Part shown: piece after piece, positions 16,419-25,255 of the stretch
Numbering within the stretch: the first letter of the stretch is position 1
Layout of the letters: each line of letters begins with the position of its first letter
Origin: Sphingobacterium sp. LZ7M1
GTDB taxonomy: Bacteria; Bacteroidota; Bacteroidia; Sphingobacteriales; Sphingobacteriaceae
Assembly: GCF_024296865.1 (NCBI RefSeq)
Contig: NZ_CP101134.1
Coordinates: 3,534,001-3,598,000 of the forward strand
Reading direction: 5' to 3'
DNA: 64,000 nt
Position numbers and translations under genes: made by a program
Notes under the pieces: model-generated
Database searches by the model: none
The model's input: the letters and a program-made list of their open reading frames with translations, nothing else
Told to the model about the DNA's origin: nothing

Positions 16419-17276
16419 ATGAATTTCAAGGACATTATCGCCGGTTTGCTGCTGGGAACTATGTTTTCTTGCTCAGCAACCTCACAAGTCAACCAAAAAA
16501 CAACCGTAAAAACCCCTAAACCTATTCAGTTATTTAATGGCAAGGATATCAAAGATTGGACTCCTAAGATTAGATTGCATGAAGTAGGCGACAACTATGC
16601 GAATACCTTCCGAGTTGAAGATGGGCTTTTGAAAGTCCGTTATGATGGATATGATGATTTTAACCAACAGTATGGACACTTAGCCTTCAATAAACCATAT
16701 GGTTATTATGTGCTAAGGCTAGAATACAGGTTTGTAGGCGAACAGACCAAAGGTGGTGAAGGCTGGGCATGGGCCAATAGCGGTGCCATGTTGCATGGAC
16801 AAGATCCTAAAACCATGTTGAAAGACCAAGATTTCCCGATCTCTATCGAAGGACAGCTCTTGGGCGGAAATGGTAAGGACGAACGCACAACTTCCAACCT
16901 ATGTACCCCCGGAACCAATGTCGTAATTGACGATAAGTTATTCACCCCACATTGTTTGAGCTCCAAATCGAAAACTTACCATGGTGACCAATGGGTAACC
17001 GCTGAGTTTGTCGTACTTGGAGATTCATTGATCCAGCACGTTCTGGATGGACAGGTAGTTTTGGAATACAACAAACCGCAAATTGGAGGTGGAAGTGCAT
17101 CACCAGTGGATCCTAAGGTGAAACAAGATGGTAAATTATTGGACAAAGGCTATATCTATTTACAAAGTGAAAGCCATCCCATTGATTTCCGTAAAGTTGA
17201 ACTTTATGACCTAGACTCCTATAAGGGTGACAAACAGAAATTAGATCAGGTTGTAAAATCAATCCTGAGCAAATAA
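16419..17276 (+). CDS. DUF1080 (3-keto-disaccharide hydrolase-like) lipoprotein
   Basis: 285 residues. Lipoprotein signal with Cys in TMFSCSAT. The concanavalin-like DUF1080 domain is recognised from 'LFNGKDIKDW', 'GYYVLRLEYRF', 'WANSGAMLHGQDP', 'ISIEGQLLGG' and the C-terminal 'GYIYLQSESHPIDFRKVEL'. Family members act on glycosidic substrates, some as 3-keto-glycoside hydrolases; the actual substrate here is unknown. Probably anchored in the outer or inner membrane and co-transcribed with the AraC regulator. Confidence 0.87.
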   Translation: MNFKDIIAGLLLGTMFSCSATSQVNQKTTVKTPKPIQLFNGKDIKDWTPKIRLHEVGDNYANTFRVEDGLLKVRYDGYDDFNQQYGHLAFNKPYGYYVLRLEYRFVGEQTKGGEGWAWANSGAMLHGQDPKTMLKDQDFPISIEGQLLGGNGKDERTTSNLCTPGTNVVIDDKLFTPHCLSSKSKTYHGDQWVTAEFVVLGDSLIQHVLDGQVVLEYNKPQIGGGSASPVDPKVKQDGKLLDKGYIYLQSESHPIDFRKVELYDLDSYKGDKQKLDQVVKSILSK

Positions 17277-17284
17277 GAAATATG

Positions 17285-17335
17285 CCCATAAAAAAAGCTG
17301 CGCTGACCTTTTGGTCAGCGCAGCTTTTTTTATGG
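17285..17335 (+). terminator. Terminator after the DUF1080 gene
   Basis: 18-bp perfect stem (17291-17308 with 17313-17330), TTTT loop, and T run; A/T symmetry allows bidirectional use. Confidence 0.92.
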
Positions 17336-17445
17336 TGCTCATGATATTCCACCTAGGAATTCGGAACACAGAATCAGAAAAGTATACAAACAAGAAAAGG
17401 GATGTTTTAAAACACCCCTAAAATATTTTATAAAAAAAGCTTAGA

Positions 17446-17700
17446 TTACGCTAATTTGTTAACGAATTTAGTCAACTTAGACTTGTTGTTAGAAGCTTTT
17501 TTCTTGTGGATAACATTCTTCTTTGCAAGACGATCAAGCATAGATACCACGCGTGGCAATAATTCTTTAGCTTCTTCTGCTGAAGTAGTGTTACGTAATT
17601 TCTTGATTGCGTTACGAGTAGTTTTCGCTTGGTAACGGTTTCTTAAACGCTTCGCAGCGTTAGCTCTAATTCTTTTGATCGACGATTTATGATTTGCCAT
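17446..17700 (-). CDS. rpsT: 30S ribosomal protein S20
   Basis: 84 residues, highly basic, with the typical start [21 protein letters not shown] and a helical Lys/Ala-rich body. Binds 16S rRNA in early 30S assembly. ATG at 17698-17700. A near-consensus promoter lies 50 bases upstream. Codons are of the highly expressed type. Confidence 0.95.
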   Translation of the reverse strand: MANHKSSIKRIRANAAKRLRNRYQAKTTRNAIKKLRNTTSAEEAKELLPRVVSMLDRLAKKNVIHKKKASNNKSKLTKFVNKLA

Positions 17701-17750
17701 TTCTCTTAGCTATATAATATTTTAAATCTTTTATACTTTATTTCGGACTG

Positions 17751-17782
17751 CAAAAATAGCACAGAAAATCTAATATTCAAAA
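17751..17782 (-). promoter_or_regulatory. rpsT promoter
   Basis: Read on the minus strand: TTTTG (17778-17782), 19-base spacer, TATTTTTG (17751-17758). Full match to the Bacteroidota housekeeping consensus. Confidence 0.75.
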
Positions 17783-17806
17783 TCATTTTTAATTTTTCGA
17801 AATCAT

Positions 17807-17814
17807 TATCTTTG
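17807..17814 (+). promoter_or_regulatory. -7 box of the RNA methyltransferase gene
   Basis: TATCTTTG, exact TAnnTTTG match, ends four bases before the ATG. If used, transcription would begin at or beside the start codon. Confidence 0.55.
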
Positions 17815-17818
17815 CAAG

Positions 17819-18358
17819 ATGCAAAAATTATCCATGGATCAGCTCAATCGAGTTGATGTTGAAACCTTTAAATCTCAAGAGAAAACTCCCTTGGTCATTG
17901 TTTTGGACAATGTGAGGAGCATGCACAATGTTGGCTCGGCCTTTCGTACTGCAGATGCCTTTGCTATCGATAAGATCGTTTTATGTGGTATTACTGCTAC
18001 TCCACCGCATCGTGAAATTGAGAAAACAGCCTTGGGAGCAACCCAGTCCGTTACTTGGGAGTACGAAAAGGATAGTGTTGAAGCCATCAAAAAACTAAAA
18101 GCAGAAGGTTTTGAAGTTTATGCGATCGAACAAACCAACAATAGTGTCTCTTTAGAGACCTTTGAGCCTGTAACAAGCAAGAAGTATGCGGTAGTATTTG
18201 GCAATGAGGTGCATGGCGTGGAAGAGGATATCATTTCATTAGCCAATGGCACCTTAGAAATTCCTCAATTTGGAACAAAACATTCCTTCAATGTTTCTGT
18301 TACCATAGGTATAGTACTGTGGGATTTAATCAATAAAACCAAGTTTATTAAAAAATAA
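17819..18358 (+). CDS. SpoU/TrmH-family RNA 2'-O-methyltransferase
   Basis: 179 residues, the SPOUT catalytic domain alone without a substrate-binding extension. Motifs: 'IVLDNVRSMHNVGSAFRTADAF' (motif 1 with the catalytic Arg), 'AVVFGNEVHGVEED' (motif 2) and 'IPQFGTKHSFNVSVTIGIVLWDL' (motif 3, AdoMet knot). Target RNA not evident. The start MQKLSMDQLNR resembles what I recall of homologues, so ATG 17819 is kept, although the -7 box would make the mRNA leaderless; ATG 17834 is the alternative. Confidence 0.88.
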   Translation: MQKLSMDQLNRVDVETFKSQEKTPLVIVLDNVRSMHNVGSAFRTADAFAIDKIVLCGITATPPHREIEKTALGATQSVTWEYEKDSVEAIKKLKAEGFEVYAIEQTNNSVSLETFEPVTSKKYAVVFGNEVHGVEEDIISLANGTLEIPQFGTKHSFNVSVTIGIVLWDLINKTKFIKK

Positions 18359-18402
18359 CAAAATACCTACCTATCTGATTTTTAGAAGTCATATCAAAAT
18401 AG

Positions 18403-18410
18403 TAGATTTG
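18403..18410 (+). promoter_or_regulatory. -7 box of sucD
   Basis: TAGATTTG, exact TAnnTTTG match, 21 bases before the ATG. No convincing TTG at -33. Confidence 0.5.
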
Positions 18411-18431
18411 CGTTGCAAAAAATAAGACAAA

Positions 18432-19304
18432 ATGAGTGTATTAGTAAATAAAGATTCCAAAGTAATCGTTCAAGGTTTTACCGGAAACGAAGGTACTTAT
18501 CATGCGTCTCAAATGATTGAGTACGGTACAAACGTAGTAGGTGGTGTTACTCCTGGTAAAGGTGGCCAAACACACTTAGACCGCCCAGTATTCAACACAG
18601 TTCAAGATGCTGTTGATGCTACAGGTGCAAATGTTTCTATTATTTTTGTTCCACCTGCATTTGCTGCTGACGCTATCATGGAAGCTGCAGCTGCTGGTAT
18701 TGCTTTAATTGTTTGTATTACCGAAGGTATTCCAACAAAAGACATGATTCAAGTAAAATCTTACTTGAGCGACAAAAACTCACGTTTAATCGGTCCTAAC
18801 TGTCCTGGTATCATCACTGCTGAAGAAGCTAAGATCGGTATCATGCCAGGTTTCATCTTCAAAAAAGGTTCTGTAGGTGTTGTATCTAAATCAGGTACTT
18901 TAACTTACGAAGCAGTAGACCAAACTGTGAAAGCAGGATTAGGTATCACTACAGCAATCGGTATCGGTGGTGACCCTATCATTGGAACTACTACCAAAGA
19001 AGCTGTTGAATTGTTGATGAACGACCCTGAAACTAAAGGTATCATCATGATCGGTGAGATCGGTGGTGGTATGGAAGCTGAAGCTGCTCGTTGGATCAAG
19101 GAAAACGGAACTAAACCTGTTGTTGGTTTCATCGCTGGACAAACAGCGCCTCCAGGACGCCGTATGGGTCACGCTGGTGCTATCGTTGGTGGTGCAGATG
19201 ATACTGCTGCTGCTAAGATGAAAATCATGGAAGAGTGCGGTATCCGTGTGGTTGAATCACCTGCTGAAATTGGAAAAGCAATTGCTGAAGAATTAGCTAA
19301 ATAA
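18432..19304 (+). CDS. sucD: Succinate-CoA ligase, alpha subunit
   Basis: TCA-cycle enzyme interconverting succinyl-CoA and succinate with nucleotide triphosphate formation, as a complex with SucC. 290 residues. Visible: CoA-binding Rossmann start '[15 protein letters not shown]', 'GGVTPGKGG', 'IGPNCPGI', and the phosphohistidine H247 in [12 protein letters not shown]. Highly expressed codon pattern. The beta subunit gene is not adjacent; sucD stands alone with its own -7 box and terminator, so the two subunits are encoded apart. Confidence 0.95.
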   Translation: MSVLVNKDSKVIVQGFTGNEGTYHASQMIEYGTNVVGGVTPGKGGQTHLDRPVFNTVQDAVDATGANVSIIFVPPAFAADAIMEAAAAGIALIVCITEGIPTKDMIQVKSYLSDKNSRLIGPNCPGIITAEEAKIGIMPGFIFKKGSVGVVSKSGTLTYEAVDQTVKAGLGITTAIGIGGDPIIGTTTKEAVELLMNDPETKGIIMIGEIGGGMEAEAARWIKENGTKPVVGFIAGQTAPPGRRMGHAGAIVGGADDTAAAKMKIMEECGIRVVESPAEIGKAIAEELAK

Positions 19305-19329
19305 TTCTAACAGCGAAAATCATAAAGAA

Positions 19330-19358
19330 AGCCTGACTCAAATGAGCCAGGCTTTTTT
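19330..19358 (+). terminator. Terminator of sucD
   Basis: AGCCTG.CTCA / TGAG.CAGGCT stem with one mismatch, followed by T6. Confidence 0.88.
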
Positions 19359-19377
19359 ATTAACTAAACAACGAAAC

Positions 19378-19929
19378 TCAAGATTGTTCTGAAGGATCTT
19401 CTTCCTTTTCCTTTTTATCTTGCTGTGTACTTTCATAATGCTCAATCAATTGATTGAGTTCATTGAGATCGATATCAGACTTCAGATCTACAAACACTTG
19501 ATCCTCATCGTCAGTGATGCCAAGCATTACACTTTTTATCCTATCCCCTTTTGTTTTTGTGTTGATGGAGATTTTTGAGCCGTCACTATAGATACTCATC
19601 AGCTCCTCGAAATCATTTTTCACCAGATAACTGTTGAATTTATCGTAAAGGTTGGAATTCCTTCCACCGCCTGAAACTGCCATCAATTTAATTTTCTTGA
19701 TCTTTTTCAATGCCAGGGCTAGTGCAGGATCATCTTCACGCAATTCCCTGATCTTTCCACGGATAAATGTTTTCATCAGGATCCCTGGAACATTGATTGA
19801 TACAATTTCAGCATCAGCTGAGAGTTTAGTACCTTTTGCGAAATCCATGTTAGCACCCCTTTTGATCATGCAGCTCTGCATGCTGAAGAAAATAATAGCG
19901 GCACAAATAATTCCAATGTAGCGTTTCAT
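19378..19929 (-). CDS. DUF4252 lipoprotein
   Basis: 183 residues. Lipoprotein signal with Cys in SMQSCMIKRG. The body has 'KIKKIKLMAVSGG', 'YLVKNDFEELMSIYSDGSKI' and 'VMLGITDDEDQVFVDLKSDIDLNELNQLI', the pattern of DUF4252, and a charged C-terminal tail. Function unknown. Last gene of an operon with an ECF sigma factor, an anti-sigma-like membrane protein and a second DUF4252 protein (about 27% visual similarity in the C-terminal half is not computed). Confidence 0.8.
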   Translation of the reverse strand: MKRYIGIICAAIIFFSMQSCMIKRGANMDFAKGTKLSADAEIVSINVPGILMKTFIRGKIRELREDDPALALALKKIKKIKLMAVSGGGRNSNLYDKFNSYLVKNDFEELMSIYSDGSKISINTKTKGDRIKSVMLGITDDEDQVFVDLKSDIDLNELNQLIEHYESTQQDKKEKEEDPSEQS

Positions 19930-19948
19930 AATGTTAGTGTTATTAAGG

Positions 19949-20434
19949 TTAGTTATCGTTATTGTTTACAAGGGCATTGATATCATCGTATTTTAAGGAA
20001 CCGTCAAGGATCATAAAAACTGTTTCTTCGTCGGAGTTGATACTTAGCAAAAGGTTGTTCAGGAAATCACCTTCAACATTTTCAGCCAAGAACCGGATTT
20101 TGTCTCCATCAGAATTGATCACCAATAATTCTTCATATTTAAGGTTTCCAATGGCAGAACTAACTTCCTTTTGGATGGCAGAACCTGCGTTTTCAAAAAC
20201 CAACATCTTGATGGAATTGATCTTGCTCAATAAGGGTTTGATGGTTTCCACATCGGCATCATTGATTTTCATTTTGTTCAACATCTTGAACATAGGTTTT
20301 CCAATCTTGATCGAAGTAACCCCTTTTTGTTCCTTATATTGCTCAAAAATTTGATCTAGCTTAGAGATCTGAGCCTGTGCCATGCTTGCCACAAATAGGC
20401 TGATTATTAACATGAACGTTTTCATAGTTTTCAT
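19949..20434 (-). CDS. DUF4252 exported protein
   Basis: About 161 residues from the ATG at 20432-20434; an in-frame TTG at 20449 would add five residues. Signal peptide ends in MAQAQ, with no lipobox Cys. The body has 'SINSIKMLVFENAG', 'YEELLVINSDGDKIRFLAENVEG' and 'DEETVFMILDGSLKYDDINALV', matching DUF4252 and the neighbour at 19378. Periplasmic, possibly the soluble partner of the lipoprotein. Function unknown. Confidence 0.8.
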   Translation of the reverse strand: MKTMKTFMLIISLFVASMAQAQISKLDQIFEQYKEQKGVTSIKIGKPMFKMLNKMKINDADVETIKPLLSKINSIKMLVFENAGSAIQKEVSSAIGNLKYEELLVINSDGDKIRFLAENVEGDFLNNLLLSINSDEETVFMILDGSLKYDDINALVNNNDN

Positions 20435-20438
20435 TTTT

Positions 20439-21098
20439 TTAGATTTCAATTTTTAGATACTTAATGTTTTCAACACCCTCCATCCCTTTTTTCAGATTCG
20501 ATGCCGCGAAATGTAGAGCTGTCTCAGTTACTTCAAGGGCTCTCTCTTCGTCATAGATCCTGACACCATTGACCTCCACATACAAATCCTCATCCGGACC
20601 GGGGTTTGTTTGCATAGTTTCTGGCACCCTCTCTTTTGACTTCCTTGTAGAGGCCAATTGCACGCTTTTTACAGGCTCCTTTCTTTCAACCTGGACACTC
20701 GGACCCTTCAACTCAACTAGCTCTGCAGGAGTGCTCTTTGGCGACTCCACGTCCAGAGCCTTAGGACTTTCATGTGATTCAGCAACTTTATTGATTGCCT
20801 GATTATCCTTTTGATCATTGAATTGACGGATCAAGAAAAAACCCAACAGCAATGAAGCCGCGATGCTAGTCAGCATGATGATCTTTCGAGACAATGGAAT
20901 AATTTTCTTCTCAGCTGGCATTTCTTTTTCGGCCAGATCCATAAAGCTCTCAAAATCCCAGTCCATCTTTTCCTCGGGTTTTCTGAGCATGGAAAAGAAT
21001 TCTTCATCTTCCAACTCTTTCAGCCTACGTTCTTCCTCCAGGGAAGATTTTCCTTCCCAGTATTTAGCTCTCAGCTTATCCAATTCTTCTCTTTTCAT
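20439..21098 (-). CDS. Anti-sigma-like single-pass membrane protein
   Basis: About 219 residues from the ATG at 21096-21098 (a TTG lies six bases earlier). The N-terminal about 70 residues are charged and cytosolic, with 'LRAKYWEGKSSLEEERRLKE', a zinc-free anti-sigma-like helical start. One membrane helix follows (about 72-92, 'IIMLTSIAASLLLGFFLI'), then a periplasmic Pro/Ser/Lys-rich linker and a short folded end. It overlaps the sigma gene by about 23 bases, so it is very probably the sigma regulator. I know of no named family for the outer part. Confidence 0.7.
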   Translation of the reverse strand: MKREELDKLRAKYWEGKSSLEEERRLKELEDEEFFSMLRKPEEKMDWDFESFMDLAEKEMPAEKKIIPLSRKIIMLTSIAASLLLGFFLIRQFNDQKDNQAINKVAESHESPKALDVESPKSTPAELVELKGPSVQVERKEPVKSVQLASTRKSKERVPETMQTNPGPDEDLYVEVNGVRIYDEERALEVTETALHFAASNLKKGMEGVENIKYLKIEI

Positions 21099-21582
21099 AT
21101 TCAAAAACCTTAGTTAAGTTTATTCTTATGCTGTTTCTAGCTCTTGATAAATTCACCCTGACTGCATTTTCTTCAAGTCCTGCCATCTCGGCGATGTCTA
21201 CGATTTCATACTCTTCAATATCCCTTAAGTACATCACCAATCTTTGCTTTTCCGGCAATTCATCGATCATTTTCAAGATTAGCTCTTTGGTCATCGCTGG
21301 ATACTTTTCTTTTTGAACATCTGCGGGCAATTGATTTAGATATTTCGCATGCCTTCCCAGTTTATCAATTTTGTTGTAAGCCATATTCCTGACCATTTGC
21401 ATGGCAAAAGCTTCAATACTTTTCAACTGTGTCAATTGACCCCTCTGCTCCCACAGTTTCAGCATCACCTCTTGTACCAGATCATAAGCGTCTTCCTGAT
21501 GTTCCAGAAACCTATTTGCAAACCGGTAAAGCTTATCCTTCAGGACAAATACCGTATTTTTAAAGGTCTCTTGGTTCATCAT
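21076..21582 (-). CDS. RNA polymerase ECF-type sigma factor
   Basis: 168 residues with region 2 ('LYRFANRFLEHQEDAYDLVQEVMLKLWE') and region 4 ('ELPEKQRLVMYLRDIEEYEIVDIAEMAGLEENAVRVNLSRARNSIR') joined by a short linker. It should direct RNA polymerase to a small regulon. Two ATGs stand side by side at 21577-21582. First gene of the operon with the anti-sigma-like protein and two DUF4252 proteins, which are plausible regulon members. Confidence 0.9.
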   Translation of the reverse strand: MMNQETFKNTVFVLKDKLYRFANRFLEHQEDAYDLVQEVMLKLWEQRGQLTQLKSIEAFAMQMVRNMAYNKIDKLGRHAKYLNQLPADVQKEKYPAMTKELILKMIDELPEKQRLVMYLRDIEEYEIVDIAEMAGLEENAVRVNLSRARNSIRINLTKVFEYEKRRIG

Positions 21583-21683
21583 TATTATTGCTTATTTATT
21601 AACAAGAAAGACTACGCTGCCCTTCTATTACATCAAAAAATAAAAAAACTGAAAAATAACCATAAATCACTTATTTTCAGCAA

Positions 21684-21716
21684 CAAAAAATGCCAGAAGA
21701 AATTCTCCTGGCATTT
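21684..21716 (-). terminator. Terminator of the DinB gene
   Basis: AATGCCAG / CTGGCATT stem extended by GAAG/CTTC-like pairs; on the minus strand it is followed by a T6 run. Confidence 0.8.
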
Positions 21717-21734
21717 AATTCTTTTGAAATCTAC

Positions 21735-22229
21735 CTATTTCTTTTCATCTGCCGAAGGTCCATACAAACCTGGTACAGGAATATCTAACAACCTTAGGTA
21801 AACACTTAACTGACCTCTATGATGGATCAAATGATTATTGATGACAAAGCGAAGAGCGCCTAGTTTTGGCATTTCGCCTACCACATAGGTATCCACCCTC
21901 ATCGTCCATTTGCTGAACCAATCCTCCTCAGGAAATTCATCTAAAGTTTTTTCATTCCTTTTATAGCCTTCATCCAATGATTTTTTAAGTTCCTCCACAC
22001 TGCTCGGGTGGAATGGTTTATAGTCTGTTGCTAGGTTAAAATCGTTCTTCGTCAAAGCATCAGAAACCCAGTTATGGAGCTCAACAATATGCCCTGCTAA
22101 ATTGCCTAATGACATGGATTTTTCATGAGGTTTAAAAGACAAGTCCTCATCTTTCAATCGATCTAAGATCCTTCTTGTGTTATTGGTTTCGCGCTCCAAT
22201 TCTACCAAAAATCCTTCTTTAATGCTCAT
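21735..22229 (-). CDS. DinB-family protein
   Basis: 164 residues, four-helix bundle of the DinB/YfiT type, usually metal-binding. Candidate ligands: His near residue 48 in 'GNLAGHIVELHNW' and the pair in 'INNHLIHHRGQLSVYLRLL'. Family members are often thiol-dependent (metallo)transferases; the reaction here is not known. Cytosolic. Single gene with a terminator. Confidence 0.87.
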   Translation of the reverse strand: MSIKEGFLVELERETNNTRRILDRLKDEDLSFKPHEKSMSLGNLAGHIVELHNWVSDALTKNDFNLATDYKPFHPSSVEELKKSLDEGYKRNEKTLDEFPEEDWFSKWTMRVDTYVVGEMPKLGALRFVINNHLIHHRGQLSVYLRLLDIPVPGLYGPSADEKK

Positions 22230-22313
22230 ATAAATAATGTATTAATGTTAACCTAAGTTATCAAAAAAAGTATAACTTTAACCTTATTAAACTAAATTAA
22301 AAAACCTATCCAA

Positions 22314-24191
22314 ATGAAGAAATTATTAATTCTTTGTATCCTTTTCCTCCTATTGGGTATACAAAGCAAAGGTCAGGATGCCAATGCCGATTATGTAAAA
22401 ACGCATTATGACAAAACCGAACAGTACATCACCATGAGAGATGGTACACGGCTGTTCACCTCAATCTACAGCCCTAAAGACAAGTCGAAGAAATACCCTA
22501 TCATGCTGAACCGAACTCCTTATACCGTTGCCCCCTATGGCGAAGGGAAATTCAAGGCCAGTTTAGGGAATTTTCCAGAGATGATGAAGAATGGCTATAT
22601 CTTCGTCTATCAAGATGTACGTGGTAAATGGATGAGTGAAGGTACTTTTGAAGACATTCGCCCAACTAAAACCAAAGAAAACAAACATACAATTGATGAA
22701 AGTACGGATACTTATGACACCATAGATTGGTTGGTCAAGAATTTAAAAGGCAACAATGGTAAAGTTGGGATATATGGTATCTCCTACCCTGGCTTTTATT
22801 CTACGGTTAGTTTGGTCGGCAGTCACCCTGCCTTAAAGGCGGTTTCTCCACAAGCTCCAGTTACAGACTGGTTCATCGGCGACGATTTTCATCATGGAGG
22901 AGCCCTGTTCTTGGCTGATGCATTCCGATTCATGTATTCCTTTGATGCCCCAAGACCAAAACCTATTACCAATGAAAATGGACCAAAAGGATTCCAATTA
23001 CCATCAAAGGACCTTTACAAATTCTTCTTGGACAACCCAACCCTATCTGGATTAAAGAATGAATATTTAAGCCATACCGTTAAGTTCTGGGACAATTTGG
23101 CTAAGCACAGCACCCTAGACACATTCTGGGTAGCAAGAACTATCACCAATCACCTAAACGACGTTAAACCTGCTGTAATGGTGGTTGGCGGGCTTTACGA
23201 TGCAGAGGATACCTATGGCGCCTTTGAAACCTATAAGCAAATCGAAAAACGCAACAAAAAGAACAATTCCATTTTGGTCATGGGACCTTGGTTCCATGGC
23301 GGATGGGTTCGTGGAGAAGGTGATCATTTTGGTGACATCCGCTTTGGACAAAAAACAAGCTTGGACTACCAAAAGAAATTTGAAGCACCTTTCTTCGAAT
23401 ACTATCTAAAAGGTGAAGGTTCCTTCAATCCTGCTGAAGCCAATATCTTTTTCACAGGAGCCAATGAATGGAAAAATTTTGACCAATGGCCACCAAAGGA
23501 TGCTCATACAAGTGAACTTTTCCTGAATGCAAACGGAAAGATTTCAAAGGCAGCAGACGATCAAGCTGAATCCTTCGTGGAATATGTGAGTGATCCAAAC
23601 AAACCTGTTCCTTTTCAAGAAGGTCTGATTGAAAACAGAACCAGGGAATATATGATCGCAGATCAACGTTTCGTGGCAAATCGCCCAGATGTAATTGTAT
23701 TTGAGACTGAAACATTAACATCAGCTATCACCATGGCAGGTCCGGTTGTTGCAGACCTCAATGTATCCATGACGGGTACCGATGCAGACTTTATCGTTAA
23801 GATCATCGATGTATATCCAGACACTACTACTGCAACATCTGCAGTGAACGAAAAGGTCGTAATGCCTAATTACCAAATGTTGGTAAGAGGAGAAATTTTA
23901 CGCGGCAAGTTCCGTAATAGCTTCAGTAATCCAGAGGCATTCAAACCTAATGAAATCACGCCTGTGCGTGTTGTGCTTCCAGATGTAGCCCACACTTTCA
24001 AACCGGGCCACAAAATCATGGTGCAGATCCAACATACCTGGTTCCCATTAGCGGACAGAAATCCCAACCAATTTATGGATATCTACAAGGCTAAGGCTGA
24101 AGATTATATCAAGAACACCCATAAGTTATACTTTGACAAAAACCATCCAAGTAAAATCAAATTTGAAACTCTTGGAGATTTCAAGTTGTAA
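22314..24191 (+). CDS. CocE/NonD-family (S15-like) alpha/beta hydrolase
   Basis: 625 residues with a signal peptide (about 1-20, ending SKGQ). The N-terminal domain has 'TMRDGTRLFTSIYSP', 'YVFVYQDVRGKW..EG' and the nucleophile motif GIYGISYPGFYS (G-x-S-Y-x-G), with the acid near 'VGGLYDAED' and catalytic His in GPWFHGGW. A C-terminal jelly-roll domain follows from about residue 410. The family includes X-Pro dipeptidyl peptidases, acylases and esterases; substrate cannot be fixed from sequence. Probably periplasmic. Monocistronic. Confidence 0.9.
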   Translation: MKKLLILCILFLLLGIQSKGQDANADYVKTHYDKTEQYITMRDGTRLFTSIYSPKDKSKKYPIMLNRTPYTVAPYGEGKFKASLGNFPEMMKNGYIFVYQDVRGKWMSEGTFEDIRPTKTKENKHTIDESTDTYDTIDWLVKNLKGNNGKVGIYGISYPGFYSTVSLVGSHPALKAVSPQAPVTDWFIGDDFHHGGALFLADAFRFMYSFDAPRPKPITNENGPKGFQLPSKDLYKFFLDNPTLSGLKNEYLSHTVKFWDNLAKHSTLDTFWVARTITNHLNDVKPAVMVVGGLYDAEDTYGAFETYKQIEKRNKKNNSILVMGPWFHGGWVRGEGDHFGDIRFGQKTSLDYQKKFEAPFFEYYLKGEGSFNPAEANIFFTGANEWKNFDQWPPKDAHTSELFLNANGKISKAADDQAESFVEYVSDPNKPVPFQEGLIENRTREYMIADQRFVANRPDVIVFETETLTSAITMAGPVVADLNVSMTGTDADFIVKIIDVYPDTTTATSAVNEKVVMPNYQMLVRGEILRGKFRNSFSNPEAFKPNEITPVRVVLPDVAHTFKPGHKIMVQIQHTWFPLADRNPNQFMDIYKAKAEDYIKNTHKLYFDKNHPSKIKFETLGDFKL

Positions 24192-24206
24192 ACTGGAAAA
24201 CAATAG

Positions 24207-24237
24207 AAAGGGACGATTTAAATTCGTCCCTTTTTTT
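24207..24237 (+). terminator. Terminator of the CocE/NonD gene
   Basis: AAAGGGACGA / TCGTCCCTTT stem, AT loop, T7 run. Confidence 0.9.
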
Positions 24238-24264
24238 ATGTCTTTGAAATACCATTCACAATTA

Positions 24265-24294
24265 TTTGCACATTTATTGTAACGAATAATCTTG
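24265..24294 (+). promoter_or_regulatory. Promoter of the TraB/GumN gene
   Basis: TTTG (24265-24268), 18-base spacer, TAATCTTG (24287-24294), one mismatch in the -7 box. Confidence 0.5.
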
Positions 24295-24331
24295 GTCATA
24301 TACTTACTATTTGAATTTACACTAAAACAAT

Positions 24332-25180
24332 ATGAAAAAACTCATTCTTACTGCAATGGCATTTATGATGACTATTGCCTTATTTGCCCAGAACAAAGAG
24401 ACATTCCTTTGGAAAATTTCCGGAAACGGGTTAAAAAAGGATTCGTATGTCCTTGGAACCATTCACATGGCATGTGGTCCTGATTTCAAAATGGAAGACA
24501 AAATAAAAGAAGCCGTAAAAACAACTGACCGTATTGCCCTAGAACTAAATGCTAGCAATCCAGAAACTGTAAAATCATTACAGGCCCATATCGGACCAGT
24601 ACCAGGTTTCTTTGACGGCTTGGCTCCAGAAAAGAAACAACTGATCGATAGCGTACTAACCGCCAAGAACCTATCTCCAGCGATGTTGGATCAGGTAGGC
24701 CCAGCGGTCCTTATTTCACTTTTATCCATGCAGGCGTTCGATTGTCAAGATCCTAGGGATATAAAATCCATGGAATTGGAATTGTTGAAATTGGAAGGAG
24801 CTGCTGGCAAACCAGTTGACGAATTGGAAACAGCAGAATTTCAGATCAATCTCATGAACGAATTCTTCAAGGCGGAAGACCTTTATACCTATTTGAGGGA
24901 TTTAGATAAAATGAAGGAACAAACAAAACAATTGGTTTCAAAATACTTCAATAATGAAGTTGGGCAAGTGGAAGAGTTGTTATTTAAGACATCTTCAATG
25001 AGCCCTGAAAAAGAGGAAATGATGTTGACCAAAAGAAACCAAGAATGGATAAACAAAATGCCTGAAATGATGAACAACAACTCAACTTTCTTTGCAGTTG
25101 GTGCAGGTCATTTATTAGGCAAAAATGGTGTCATTCAATTATTGAAAGACAAAGGATATAAAGTGACCCCTGTTCTTTAA
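24332..25180 (+). CDS. TraB/GumN-family protein
   Basis: 282 residues with a signal peptide (1-20, ending LFAQ). Start of the domain: 'SYVLGTIHMACGPDFKM'; 'RIALELN'; end: 'STFFAVGAGHLLGKNGVIQLLKDKGYKV'. The paired GT(I)H and GAGHL motifs with a conserved E are the signature of the TraB/PrgY/GumN (Tiki-like) family, proposed to be metal-dependent proteases; activity here is not shown. Periplasmic. It converges on putP over a palindrome. Confidence 0.9.
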   Translation: MKKLILTAMAFMMTIALFAQNKETFLWKISGNGLKKDSYVLGTIHMACGPDFKMEDKIKEAVKTTDRIALELNASNPETVKSLQAHIGPVPGFFDGLAPEKKQLIDSVLTAKNLSPAMLDQVGPAVLISLLSMQAFDCQDPRDIKSMELELLKLEGAAGKPVDELETAEFQINLMNEFFKAEDLYTYLRDLDKMKEQTKQLVSKYFNNEVGQVEELLFKTSSMSPEKEEMMLTKRNQEWINKMPEMMNNNSTFFAVGAGHLLGKNGVIQLLKDKGYKVTPVL

Positions 25181-25207
25181 TCCAACGAGATTACCCTAAA
25201 AAAGCAA

Positions 25208-25233
25208 AGCGCTGATCGAATTCGATCAGCGCT
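25208..25233. terminator. 26-bp palindromic terminator between convergent genes
   Basis: AGCGCTGATCGAA and its exact inverse without a spacer. On the minus strand a T-rich tail follows, so it most likely ends the putP operon; on the plus strand the T run is poor. Confidence 0.8.
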
Positions 25234-25255
25234 TAATAATCAATCTGTTGTTTAT

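Noticed and set aside
22314..24191. Member of the peptide operon
   Set aside because: It is on the opposite strand with its own terminator, and is separated by the TraB/GumN gene; only a functional link is possible.
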